From NCBI GenBank assembly GCA_014529385.2, contig CM043953.1, positions 107,762,549 to 107,826,548 of the forward strand: DNA of 64,000 bases. The letters run 5' to 3'. Below the pieces are notes generated by a model. That model ran no database searches. It worked only from the letters and a program-made list of their open reading frames with translations, and had not been told where the DNA came from. Of the stretch, positions 50,401 through 62,247 are shown piece by piece. The position numbers were made by a program, and so were the translations under genes. This DNA is from Adiantum capillus-veneris (taxonomy: Eukaryota > Streptophyta > Polypodiopsida > Polypodiales > Pteridaceae). How positions within the stretch are numbered: position 1 is the first letter of the stretch; every line of letters begins with the position of its first letter.

Positions 50401-52750
50401 CACACACAGTGTACTTTTCATGAACAACTACCTCATTTAGCATCTCATCCTGAAATGGGAGGGGAAAGTGATCTCTTTTTGTTGCCTCATTGAGTGGACG
50501 GTAATCCACACACACCCTCCACTTGCCGTTCTTCTTGGGAGTGACAAAAACGGGGGAGACCCACTCTGAATTCTCCACTGGATAAATGAAACTTGCTGCT
50601 AGAAGCTTTCTTACCTCCTTGAGTAAAGCCTGCTCCTTGATGACTCCTAGACTTCGTAGCTTCTGAGCCTTAGGTGTGGCCTCTGGCTTCAACTCAATTT
50701 TGTGTTGAACAACATCTACTCCACGCACATTGGTGTAGTCCTTAGCAAAAAGCCTAGGAAATTTCCTTAGCACACATTTGAACTCCTCTCTTTTGTCCTT
50801 TGTAAGTGTTGTAGACAACATACCTTCTAACATTTCTTCATCTTGCACATTTTGGTTCTCTTGAGTACCTACCTCTTCCAAACCTCGAGAAGAGGTTTCC
50901 TGGTTGTTTGACTTAAACCTTACCCCCATGACTTCGATGGAAGACTCCTCTTCAGTAATGCTACCGCTACTTTCTCCTTCTGAAGTGCTATCGGTCCAGC
51001 CTTCCTCCGTCTCACTTTGAGATGATTCTTCATGGAGCTCCTCTTGGCATTGCTCCTTCATGTCAAAGACAACATTCTTATGATTTTCATTCCTGCAAAT
51101 TAGCTTTCCACTCTCCCAATCCTGCAAAGCTCGCATTTTCATTAGCCATGGTCTCCCTAGGATAAATGGATAACCATTTCCTTTCGTAGACATAACATAA
51201 AAATCCACTGCCTTCTTAATGCCAAAGGCCTCTACAAAAACATTTTTACAAATGCCTACACACCTAGCTTTGCTATTGTTTGCCATCTTGACTTTAATTT
51301 CAGGTGTCTCATGGATGTGCATGCCTAGTCTTTGCATGAGCCCCTCTGTCATGATGCAAATTTGTGCACCCCCATCCACTAGACCTTTCCTAACCAATCT
51401 CCCTTTTATGTAACAATCTAGCACAGGTGTAATGTTCTCATTCATTTCAGCTTGTACAATTTTTACAACAGGCACACTCTCTTTTAACTTTCTCCTAGTG
51501 CTAACTGCCCTTGTCAAATCCCTCCTAACTTGTGGACATAATGCAAGAAATTGAGGCCATGAGATATCAGGACCCTTACCTCTCATGTCTTCCAACACGT
51601 TGTATGGAGCCATACCATGTCCAAGAGGGAAGTCTTGGAGATTGATACGACGTCGAGTCCTCTTAGCTTCCTTGGTCTCCTTTGCCTTCTTGCCTCGTCC
51701 ATGGTCACTCTGTGATGTGACACCTTCTTTCTCTTTACCTTTTCCTCGGCCACGCTTAATGCCATTTGCTTCCATGTCAACCTCATTTGAGTTTGTCACC
51801 TCTACCACATGCACATTTGGATCTGGCAAAGGTGGAAATTCTTCTACCCCTTGTGGAGGTGGTCTTGGTCCATTTGGTCTTTGTAGAATCCTTGGTTGTT
51901 GACCGTTTCCTTCACCTGCATTCATCACTAGGTAATTCAAGTTAGGTCTCCCTGGCTCCCCACGAGGCCAAGGAAAATTATACATCCGATGTCCAGACTC
52001 TCCGCAATTCCAACATTGCAAGACTCTCCTAGGTCGTGGATCTCGCTCTTCAGACTTCTTTGCTTGTCCCTTTGGACCTACAGCTTGTGCAAGGTGAATT
52101 GACAGGCTGCTTAAAGATTCATTTAACTTCTCAATCACTTCCGCCGTTACCTCAGGAAGCTCCCTAGATGTTGATGCTTGTGACTTACCTTTGGGTCTCA
52201 GACCTTCTATTGGAACCTCTCCCCTTAAGCACTTGAGTTTTCTATATTTCTCAGCAGCCCTAGTTTCAGCTGCATCAAAGGTAGCAGGTGCACCCGCCTC
52301 AACTTTTACCTTAAGGTCAGGAAAGAGTCCGGCTATAAACCTCTCCTTCTTTAGGAACTTTGCACCATCACCAGGGTTAGCAACATTTCTCACCCATACA
52401 GCCCAAAGACGTAGAAACTCTTGCTTGTACAAGTAGTAGTCATCTAAGTCTTTTTGCTTATGAGAAACAATGTCTTGCCATAGTTTTTGAGTGTTTTGGG
52501 GATCAAAGAAGTATTTCTTGAAACGATTCTAAACTTCTGTGTAATTCCCCTTAACTTCCTCAGGCAACGAGTCAAACCAAGTGCTAGCATCTTTCCTAAG
52601 GACCATTTCAAACATTTCTACACGTTCTTGATCAGTTACTATCCTCTTGATATGGCAAGACATCTTGAAATTCGCTAAAAATAATTCTGCGTCCTCTTTA
52701 GGCTCTCCAAAGAAAAGAGGATATCCAGACATTTGGCGTTGGCTCTCCAT
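47483..52750 (-). pseudogene. Tat-like Ty3/gypsy Gag-Pol polyprotein with three in-frame stops
   Basis: One frame of 1755 codons from the ATG at 52750, stopped only at codon 74 (TAG, from CAG), 1145 (TGA, from CGA) and 1250 (TAA). Domains in order: gag core (to about 250); zinc knuckle CWNCGESGHRMYNF whose last Cys is Phe (about 255); protease with VDGGAQICIM (about 465); reverse transcriptase with WRVCVDYRPLN and [12 protein letters not shown], but catalytic FINDF instead of YxDDF (about 840); first RNase H (about 960-1080); a second, archaeal-type RNase H with FFDGAFR, NNEAEYDTLLHGL and HISRK (about 1138-1250); and integrase with a Zn-binding H..H..C..C (GGHFAQ..WCRSCHNCQ), DAMGPL and SDNGPGF (about 1340-1500). 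The double RNase H is typical of the Tat/Ogre branch. It is dead through the stops and the active-site Asn, yet has no frameshift. Confidence 0.88.
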
Positions 52751-52837
52751 TGAATTGATTTCAAAGTGACGCACGTTTTTGTTTTTGCTTTCTTTAAAAG
52801 ATTTACACAATAATATTTTCTAAATTGCAATCTATTT

Positions 52838-53290
52838 CTACAACAAAATAAAAATATTCACATCAAATGACCTATGATAATCAATAAGAGGTAGGATGAC
52901 AGGGTTTGGTGACGCAAGAATTTCTCCTACTCTTTGGGCACCAAACATGAACACCATACGTTGTTGAAAGTGGATTTTTCTACTAATTGCAATGTTTACT
53001 CTAATGTGTGGAGTGAAATGAAAGGGGAAAACCTCTATTCCTGGGCCATTATCCATTGTCTATGCATGACCTAATGCTTAAAACAAAACAAAAATATAAA
53101 CGTCCAAACTAAGGTCGTATCTAATGAGAGGCAAAATAAAAGGATTTACTGAAGCGTTTATCTCGGCCAACCTAAGAGGATCTAAAATTCTACGAATTAC
53201 ACGTTGAAATTGCAACTTAGTACTAACAATTATGTGTACCTTTTGCCTTGCAATGGGAATGAAAGGATCATACAAATTCTCATGATTCAT
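52838..53290 (-). other. Duplicated leader segment with two related 70-codon frames
   Basis: Between the primer binding site and gag lie two head-to-tail frames, 53290-53078 and 53056-52838. Their products share the pattern V.I..S.K..FQ...R..EI.AS.NP.ILPLI.Y..S.DV.IF.L. The nucleotide sequences are clearly diverged but both frames are open. I do not know the family. Related Ogre elements carry an extra ORF before gag, so a small leader protein is possible; a plain tandem duplication is the alternative. Confidence 0.55.
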
Positions 53291-53342
53291 GCAAACTACT
53301 TGACTATGCTAAAGACTGATCCTACACAAAAATACACAAGCC

Positions 53343-53361
53343 CTCCTCAGTGGGGGCACCA
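53343..53361 (-). promoter_or_regulatory. Primer binding site of the Tat-like element
   Basis: Minus-strand TGGTGCCCCCACTGAGGAG, a few bases from the 5' LTR start at 53366. The same site is used by the gag-only element at 9924-15549. Confidence 0.75.
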
Positions 53362-53365
53362 AAAT

Positions 53366-53623
53366 TGAGGCAGTCCGGGGCGGGCAACAAGAAGAGCAAC
53401 CTCTAGACACCCTTCAAGGCTCCCGTGCTGCTCAATGGGGCTGAGGCACAACACAACACAAACCAAAACAGCAAACCCACAGCCAAAACCCAACTACACA
53501 AGGGGCACCACCTAGTTTAAGAGCGAACTAGGACGCAAAAGAGGAGAATCATAGAGCAACCCACAAACAAGCAAGGAATTTACACTAACCCTAACACCAA
53601 TGGAACACTCTCACACACTAAAA

Positions 53624-53699
<76 letters not shown>

Positions 53700-54767
53700 T
53701 GTACAACTTAGCTTGAACTTTATATTTTGCACAAGAAGGAACTTAGAGCTTGCGGAATCAAGTGACAAGATTTGGTTATAGCATCACTAGCACATTGTCT
53801 TAGGGTTATGGGAGCCCTCTCACCATCCACCCTTTTACAATGGTAGCCAAACAATAGCCAATGAATCACAATTAACAAAACAACAACCTTCAATGAAACA
53901 AGTCACCTTATGAAGCTGAATGAGTTTGCCAAGCCAAATTGGAGGAGAAGCGTGAGCCTTTGGAAATGAATTGCACCCAAAACTACCAATTCATTGATGT
54001 TGGGGTAGATACAACAATGGTAGGAAGAATATCTTCTACTCACACTCACTCAAACTAGCTCAAGCTTTTCTATGTACCAAAGTGATGGTGTATAGAGAGC
54101 TTACTCTCTCTTTACAACCAAGATATAACTGGCGTGTGCTATGCTCAATCTAGTGTGCAATGGTATAGTGATGTCTTTTACAAGGAGGAATGGGTTCTAT
54201 TTATAGGTTTTTAGAAGCCTTGATTAGGATTAAGCCTAATCAATTTTATTAGGAAAGATCAAGGATTATGAATTTTTATGAATTTCAAATAAGAGTGGGG
54301 TCTCTCTTATCTCTTGAGTCACATGGATGTGGGCTCAAGTAAGAGAATTATTGATGTGGTGAAAGGAGAGAAGCTTCCATGGGAGTGAGTGAATTTGGTA
54401 TACTTGTGCGGTTGCCTACTCCATATGTTGATAGTGTGGGTGCATTTTTACAAGATAAGTTAGTTGTTAGTGGTAATAATCACTAGAATTGTTAGTGATA
54501 CATTTACAATGGGTAGAATGAGTTGATTTGATGAAGGAAGAGGGGTGAATTAAAAGAGAATCATTGAGATGGTGAAGCTTTGAAGAAGCTTGAACTCACC
54601 CTTGTGTAGATTGTGGAAAAAATGACCGTTGGTCTTCTTCTTCTTCTTCGCTTCTTTACGCCGCCGCCACGGTTGACCACCACGATGAAAAAGAGGATTT
54701 GTTGATGAAACATCCTCAATTTGCAGAATTTAGCATGGTTAAGATGCTGAATTTTAGATATTTCTTC
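53366..54767 (-). repeat. 5' LTR of the Tat-like element, outer end lost
   Basis: Matches the first 1.4 kb of the left LTR (44,911 to about 46,330) with few differences, then stops at 'tagatattt' and joins copia sequence. Roughly 1.1 kb of LTR is missing, so no target duplication can be checked. Confidence 0.8.
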
Positions 54768-55868
54768 TGAACAAACATTGGAAGATACAATGGTCAAAAG
54801 TTTGATGGCTTGAGGTCACATGCTCTTTGTAAGAGCATCTGCAGGGTTATCATTTGTGTCAGCTTTGGCTAACTCAATGCGTTTGCTAGCCAAAATATCT
54901 TGTATCACATGATACTTGACCTCGATGCATTTTGACTTTGAATGAAACATCGACTTCTTTGCTAACACAATCGCACTCTGACTGTCACAATGTAACAACG
55001 CAGTCTGGTATATACCAAGGTCTCCCACTAGATGAGATAACCATACACCTTCCTTGCTAACACTAGAAACTGAAACATACTCCACCTCAATGGTGGAAGA
55101 TGAAGTGCAATTTTGGAGACATGATCTTCAAGAGACTGCCACTCTAGCAAACAAGAAAATGTAGCCAAAGGTGGATCTCCTAGTGTCCACACAATCCGCA
55201 TAATCCGAATCAGTGTATCCAACTACGGATGCATCACTGGTCCTAAAGCATAAACACTTGCTAGCTGAAACCTGGATGTATTTTGAGATATGTTTCACTG
55301 CTTCTCGATGCTTTCTACTCGGATTTTCCATATACCTGCTGACCACTCCCACTGCAAATGCAATATCTGGTCGCGTGCTAACCATGGCGAACATGAGACT
55401 GCCAACTACTGAAGAATATGGTAACTTTTCCATCTTTGCATTTTCAACAATCATTCTTGCTAAGTTTTACATATGTATCCATTGGGTACTCAATGATTTC
55501 TCCCCTTGCATGTCAAAAGGTTGCAAGACCTATACTCTTCTTGTGATAGTTCAAATATTCCATGCTTACGATCTCTCTTGATACGCACAAGAAAATGATG
55601 TGCATCACCCAAATCCTTCATGGCAAATTGTTTGCTTAAGGCATCCTTGAGAAGTGCAATCTCATCTTTGGACTTCCCGACTATGAGCATATCATCCATG
55701 TACAAGATCAAAATGATGAGGAAACCATCGTTCAACCTCCTTGTGTACAAGCAGTGATCCTCTTGGCTCCTTACATAACCTTGGGATTGGATGTACTTAT
55801 CAAACTTGATGTACCATTTCCTTGAACCTTGCGTTAGACCATACAAAGATTTATTTAGTCTATTGTTA
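54768..55868 (-). pseudogene. 5'-truncated Ty1/copia fragment: reverse transcriptase end and RNase H
   Basis: Begins with NRLNKSLYGLTQGSRKWY near 55,868, then the catalytic YMDDMLIVGKS, GSLMFAMVSTRPDIAFAVGVVSRYM, GYTDSDYADCVDTRRSTFGY, and RNase H ending LHCDSQSAIVLAKKSMFHSKSK and NPADALTKSM. Frameshifts lie near 55,490 and 55,128. Everything upstream of the reverse transcriptase palm is missing. It is a different copia from the one at 38.9-43.3 kb (about half of the residues agree by eye). Confidence 0.85.
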
Positions 55869-56088
55869 GGCCTAGGGTAAGATCGAGAAGCAGACCAAGG
55901 GTCAGGATGGACATACGGTCAAGGGGGTCCTATTATTAGGAGGTAGGGCCTATATAGGGTGTGGTCGGGTGAGAAGTTGCATGCTCCAGTCCCCGTAGTC
56001 TTACACTGTTCCAGAGTTCAAGGGACAGGGAAGCTATCGAGGAGGAGAAAAGTAGCCTTGCATGGCTATGCATGTTCTCTCTCCCCCC

Positions 56089-56167
<79 letters not shown>

Positions 56168-58573
56168 AAAGCTATGCACTGCAGAACACATGAGAAGACA
56201 CCCCTACTTACAAGGGATGCATGTTGGCATGGAGTCGATAGCGAAGGCCGCAAGAAGTAGCCCTTGTACACAAAAAGGCCACACAATGACCTGCACAGAA
56301 CGAGCTTGTAGAGGTGTCAAAAGGGATTTCCCGAACCTGCTATGCAATTTGTGATTTTGCATGAAGCTACACTGAGGCCTATAATGCCACGTTTGAGAAG
56401 ATTTATTCCTCCTTCTGTCATTTCTACCATCGCCAGGGGCATAGTAACTTTGTTTTTACATTTTGGTTATAGTGGGCACCCTAAGGGTGTCCTAAGGCCA
56501 CCATATGGTGTCGTAAGGCCACCATAGGGGCCTTTCCCACAACAAGGGTAAGCCATGAAGGGTGTGCAAGGCATGCAAGGTCCGCCGCCTTGCCCAAGCT
56601 GGGCCACCTTGCTGTGGGCCGAGACAAAGCATGTAAAGTGCAAAAATAGTGAAGAGCGGCCAATTTGTAACAAGAAAAGAGCTTGGGCAAGGCTAGCTCG
56701 ACATGATTCAAAATTGACAAAGTTCATGAATCCAAAATTGCAAGCAAATATGCAAGTGTCAAAGATCAAGGGAAGGAAACTTGCATTGGCTATGTATGGC
56801 ATACAAGGCATGCGCACAAAAGGCAACGACATTTGACACAAAATTTGTCGTTTTTTTCTTCATTCAATTAGTAGGATGGCAAGGCTAGTCGGCAGGAGCA
56901 CTTAATGAGGTATGTAGTTGTTTTCTTATTAAGAATGTGCTTATCCATTATAGTATGTCATGTGTACTGCCATATCAGTTTTTTTACATGATTGTGCAAT
57001 TTAAGTATAAGCAAGGACTAAAGATTGGTGCGAAGACAACGGTTAAGCAAGGCTTGACTTTGCACCAGTTTTTGTCATAGAAGCATGGCTTCTCCCCATG
57101 AAACACTTTGTCCATTGTACCTTGAATCAGTATGATCTTCAAGTACAATCAAAGTCTGTGGCATGTTTATGGTATAATACCTACCCACAGTCTGGAGTAT
57201 GCTATGAGCATATCGATTTGGGGAATCTTTACCTCTATATGGCATGATCATTCAATGGGTACTGCTTTTATATCTAAGACAAGTTTTAGGCAAAGGTGCT
57301 CGGCATGGCCGACCACTTGTTACAGCGTGAGAAGCCAACAGGGGTTTCTCTATGTTGCATATTAAATTTGAAATTTTTCTAGGGCATGGCTCTTAGGAAA
57401 ACTTTTTTAACATATCCGTCAATTAAGACAAATCTCTATACTTTTTTTCCTAGGGCATGGCTCTTAGGAAACTTTTTTAACATATCCATCGATTAAGACA
57501 AATCTCTATAGTAATCAAGCCATGTAGGTATAAAGTACAAAACTTGAAAGTAATTTTCCATTTTTCAATACGTTGTACAATTTGACAAGGTCGACTATGA
57601 GTAAACGCTCGACAAGGTCGACTTTGTTTTGCTATGACATTGTAAATTGGCAAGATTATGGGTTAGCTATGAGCAATGGTAGCATCCAAAGTGGGGCTAA
57701 TGGGATGTATCATGCAAAGACAAGACCTTCCACATTTGGATTATGCAATGAGCATACAACTTGGGGGGGGACTTGGCAAGTGTCTATCGGTTAGACAATT
57801 TTCTTCTTTTTCTACATTTAACTTTTAAGTTAGCAAGGATTGCCTATTTTACAAAGGAAAGTGCTTTGACAACATTGATGAGAAACAAGGCTTTTAATCC
57901 GTGCCAAAGATCTTGTCGTTGAATTTGAATCAATGGCATTGGCACACATTTGTGGGCATTTCGCAAAGTGAGGATATAAGCTCACAATTTACTTATGACA
58001 ATGGAAAATTGTGATGTATCCATGTCTGCTTGTGCAAGGCACTTTTGGTATCGGCTCAATCTATAGGGGCTATTATTATCGCCAAGGGTTTACACCTGTG
58101 CATGGGCGGCATGCTAGTGAGGTAGACATAATTCATTGTTGTTTACACTTTCGCAATAATACTAGCTACTTTGTCAAGGAGGAGGTAAGTTATTGATGTC
58201 TTAAATTTTTTTAAAAATATTTATTCATAGTCAAAGTGCCATACATACGTACTATTTTGTCTATAGCAATGAGAGTGTCTATACGAACACAGTTTTGGGG
58301 TAAGACCTAGCTCGTAATTACTAAATCACTTACTAAGTGTTGATGGTCAATTCTTGGAACCTTTACACTTGCACTTCCAAGGAAAGAAGTCAACAAGCTA
58401 CCGAGGGTTAGTGGACAAGTTCAACTTCTAAAGTTGACTTCAATCACTATTAGACACAATAGACTATGTTGGTCATTGTTGTCTGCTAGGTTGAGCAATT
58501 TTCATGCAAAGTCTAACCAAGTGGTTTGACATTGCATAAGCTAACTAAGGGGTTTGGATTGCAAAGGCAACAC
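55869..58573. other. Non-coding DNA with microsatellite and local repeats
   Basis: No gene is supported in 2.7 kb. It has a CT microsatellite (56091-56164), short GGCCACCATA-type repeats near 56,470-56,530, and a 67-bp tandem duplication at about 57374-57510 ('tagggcatggctcttagg', 'aattaagacaaatctctata'). Open frames are short and without recognisable domains. Given the primer binding site at 62848, part of it may be an old LTR. Confidence 0.45.
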
Positions 58574-58578
58574 CCAGG
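58574..58578 (+). repeat. Target-site duplication, left copy (CCAGG)
   Basis: Repeated at 62243-62247 outside the other LTR. Confidence 0.9.
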
Positions 58579-58846
58579 TGAAGGGGAGCGGGGAGCACCA
58601 CAGACGGAGAGTGAGAGAGAGAGAGAAGGAGACACACACGATGTGGGTGGGGAGACTCCAAAGAGTGAGCAGCCCCCTATACACTTATGCTATGTATAAG
58701 GTATACAAGTCAGTGGGCGCCCAGACTCTGGGCGACCGGGCAAGGCACAGGCGCCTATACCCCAACAACCTCCCACTTAAAGGCGACTGTGCCTTTAAGC
58801 AAGGGAACCTAGTCTAAAGACTACAAAAGGTGAGAGAAAACCGCTC

Positions 58847-60700
58847 TCAACCGATACCCACTGACTGGCTGTGATCGTGTGCATCCGACTGTCCTGCTCC
58901 CGTGTAAGTCCATACACCACGAGACGTACCGCACACGTACTGCAAGTATGTACGCAATACCTGCATATCTCCCTCGTGCACTATGCCATCATCAGTCAAC
59001 AAACGACTGACAACCCCAACTGCAAATGCTCCCACTGCAGCTGCGATATTCGGTCTCAAGATCAACATCTCATACATGAGACCACCGAATGCCGATGCAA
59101 TGCTAGCGGGCCCTGCTAGCTCTACGGAGCATGCATCAACATATATATCCCTGGCAATAGGCATCTCTAACTGACAAGGCGTGTCAGCCACATGCATCTC
59201 CTGACTGTCCGCAAAAGATGCATCAACCTGTCGTGCAACCTCAGAGCAAACCAGCTGCTCTAGGTGTCTGCTGGAAGACATATCCTGCACAACTATATCC
59301 CCATGCTCACTGTCGAGCATAGAAAGGAATGAATGCATAATCGCTGACATCTCAGCCTCCTCTGCAATCATCCACTGCAAACATGACCACTCAATCTGCT
59401 GTGACTCACTAGAGCTCTCATGCTCTAATTCCATATGCATAGACTCTTGCACAATGTCCTCCTGTCGTGACTCACTAGAGCAAGACCGCTCTACCTGTCT
59501 ATCCTGCATAGAAGTATCTCACACAAATGACTCTCTGCTTTGCTCAGTCACTAGCAAAGCATGCATGTCTGACTCTGTCACCTCTCTGTGTGACTGCTCA
59601 AGTTGTGCCCCAACTGTGTGCACAACGAGCTCAGTACTCTGCACTCCATGCAAAGCATCCTGCAACCCACAAGCAAAAGAGACTCGCCTGCTCTCTCGCT
59701 ATCTGCATGGCTGTAACAAGATTGAGACTCGACCATCTCGCACCAGTACTACGTGCATTGGGTACCATGTGCCAACTCTAGCACCTATCGCAATCACCAG
59801 CGAACCCAAATGCAACACAAAAGATCGCTCAAGCAGCGATACCCGACATCCACTATACCGTAACTGTCTGACTGAGATCAAATCCCGTCTCAAATCTGGC
59901 ACACAATGCACATGACGCAGGGTAAATCTCATACCACTGGGCAAGGACAAACATACGTCTCCTGCACCCTCAATGTCATACACAACACCATCAGCCATGT
60001 GCACACAACCAAGTCTCCCACTAGAAAACGTGCTAAACCACTCAGGATGCGACGTGACATGGAAAGTAGCATCTGAATCTAGTAACCAATGTGAAGACAA
60101 TGTGCAATCCGCTATGCAATCCGTAGACATAAGGTCGTCTGAAGACAAGCTAGATGTAAATGTGACATCGTCGTCACAAGCATACTCAGTAACCACCGTA
60201 CTGATCTCACTAGCATCTGTCATGCCCAAATCTGCATCACGCATCTGTCGCCTCCGTTGTCTCAAACGCCTAAAACATCGACGCCTAATGTGCCCTCTAT
60301 GTCCACAATGCCAACATGTCAAGTCTCTATGCCGTCGAAACTTGCGTGTGGGACCAATCTCTCCCATGGACATAGAAGTGGGACTAGACTCCCCTGTAGA
60401 CATGGATGTCGCGTACATATCATGTAAACTCTGCCATAAAGCATGAGTTGTAGTCTCCCTCGAGACCTGCCAGTAAAAAAACTCAACCAGATGCAAACAA
60501 ATCGTAGACATGGCTAACTCATCAAGATCCTGCCAATCATCATCACGCATAGAATTGGGCTTCGCCGATAAACCATGCAAGGGTTTATCCTGCCCCAAAT
60601 CCGCCAATGCAACAAGCATATGTTCCTTCCAAGCAACAAAATCTGCACCATCAAACTGTGTCAGACCATAACGTTGGAAGTCAAATGAAAAATCAGCCAT
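58847..60700 (-). pseudogene. Copia gag-protease fused to a reverse transcriptase remnant
   Basis: One frame of 617 codons from the ATG at 60700, with only two stops, TAG at 59699-59701 (from CAG) and TGA at 59519-59521 (from CGA). Gag has TQFDGADFVAWKEHM and LWQSLHDMY, then an intact CCHC knuckle CWHCGHRGHIRRRC (about 133-146). The protease active site reads WLLDSDATFHVTS, with Asp instead of Gly. A linker rich in S, E, Q and V follows. Near the C-terminus GGLMYEMLILRPNI and AVGVVSRLL match the stretch of copia reverse transcriptase just after the palm. The frame crosses the deletion without a break, so the shortened polyprotein may itself have been propagated. Confidence 0.8.
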
Positions 60701-62039
60701 AATGCTCGCAAAAGAGCAATCAACAATGAGTAGCAAATGTCAACCAAATCAGCCCTAAACTGGCTCGAATCGCATCAAAAAAAGTCTGCAAATATGGCTC
60801 AAAACCTGATGGAAAGTTGCACCAATAACCGCGCAAAACCTTGCACAAAATCACAAGTCAATATGACTCAATCGCGCATAAATATCTGACAAAATTTTGG
60901 CAGAGTCTCCTTTGTAACTGGAGCAAAATCTCAACAGTAAACCTCAAAGAGACAATAATATATGCCACAATGGCCAATCCGAGAATAAACTCGATCGGAA
61001 TCACCTCACAAAGTCATACATATGAGCATACCCGCTCTTGCCGGAGTACCACTCAACGGCACCTCAAATGACATACATGTGAGTGATGATTGCTGCCAAA
61101 ATACCTTTCAATCGATGACCAAATGTCTGCCAAATAACTATAGCAACATTTCGCAAAACCTTGCAAGATCTGTCGCTATGCGCAATACGAAATACGGCAC
61201 ACAAGGGCATACACAAGTGACTCCAAACTCCAACCAAATGATGACTGAAAATCACCTGTCAAAGTGGGAGTAAACTCAACCACTAAACTGTCAAAGAGCA
61301 ACCTACGGATACGTAGAAGCTATGGCTAGAACCTGGATAAAATCCAACAGAGCTTCTTCTATAAATTGAGCCAAATCTCAAATAATCTCAGCCATAAACA
61401 AATACACAAATCCATATATGGCATACATAAACCGCCAAGACCATGGCAACATAGCTCACTCTCGCATGAGTGGCTCTCTGGACAAATGCATATCCAAAAA
61501 CCTGTGTACAGCTATGAATTTGCTGGTTGCTGCTGTAATTCAAAGCATAATTTCAGCAAATAGACATCACCATCGCATCCGGAGCGTGCCAAAACCCTGA
61601 CCTAGACTCCTGGATCATGTAGATCTGACTCTGTATGACGAAGCTACGCAAAAAACTGCGTTTTAGAGCCCAAAAATGGCAAAAACGAGCTGCACACAGT
61701 TTTGAACCTGCTCCTGCTCCACTCTGCGTGATGCAATGTCCTCTCAATGCAAGCTCCAACACAAGAGCTCTGCCACAACAGCATCCAAGCACTCAAATGT
61801 CAAGCTCTCCTCCGCCGAGCACTTCTCTAACGAGCTCCACTGAGCTCAAAAGCTCCTCTCACCAAGGAAGCCGCAACCGCCTCCTCGACCAAGCTTGACC
61901 ACACCAAGCTCCTAAGCTCCAAAGACAATGCTCCTCAAGCTAAAATCGCTCTCCGTGAAACTCCACGATCGAACTCCATCGTCGAGAGAGAGCGAGCTAT
62001 CGCCTCGAAGCTCTCAAATCCGTCGTGCTCTCCACCATA

Positions 62040-62053
62040 GCTCTGATACCAAT
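62040..62053 (-). promoter_or_regulatory. Primer binding site of the young copia element
   Basis: Minus-strand ATTGGTATCAGAGC directly next to the 5' LTR. Confidence 0.9.
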
Positions 62054-62242
62054 TGAAGGGGATCGGGGAGCACCACAGACAGAGAGTGAGAGAGAGAGAG
62101 AAGGAGACACACAGGATGTGGGTGGGGAGACTCCAAAGAGTGAGCAGCCCCCTATACACTTATGCTATGTATAAGGTATACAAGTCAGTGGGCGCCCAGA
62201 CTCTGGGCGACCGGGCAAGGCACAGGCGCCTATACCCCAACA

Positions 62243-62247
62243 CCAGG
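62243..62247 (+). repeat. Target-site duplication, right copy (CCAGG)
   Basis: Matches 58574-58578. Confidence 0.9.

Larger units (their letters stand above)
58579..62242 (-). mobile_element. Young non-autonomous Ty1/copia element
   Basis: 3664 bp with LTRs of 189 bp at 58579-58767 and 62054-62242. On the plus strand both start TGAAGGGGA and end CCTATACCCCAACA, and I count only three differences between them. A perfect CCAGG duplication flanks it. The polypurine tract (minus-strand TTTAAGTGGGAGGT) adjoins the left LTR and the primer binding site (62040-62053) adjoins the right. The single internal frame has gag, protease and a fragment of reverse transcriptase only; integrase, the reverse transcriptase core and RNase H are absent. 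Confidence 0.9.

Noticed and set aside
56555-58196. Short plus-strand frames between the truncated copia and the young copia
   Set aside because: They are under 100 codons, have no homology I recognise and lie in AT-rich repeat-bearing DNA.
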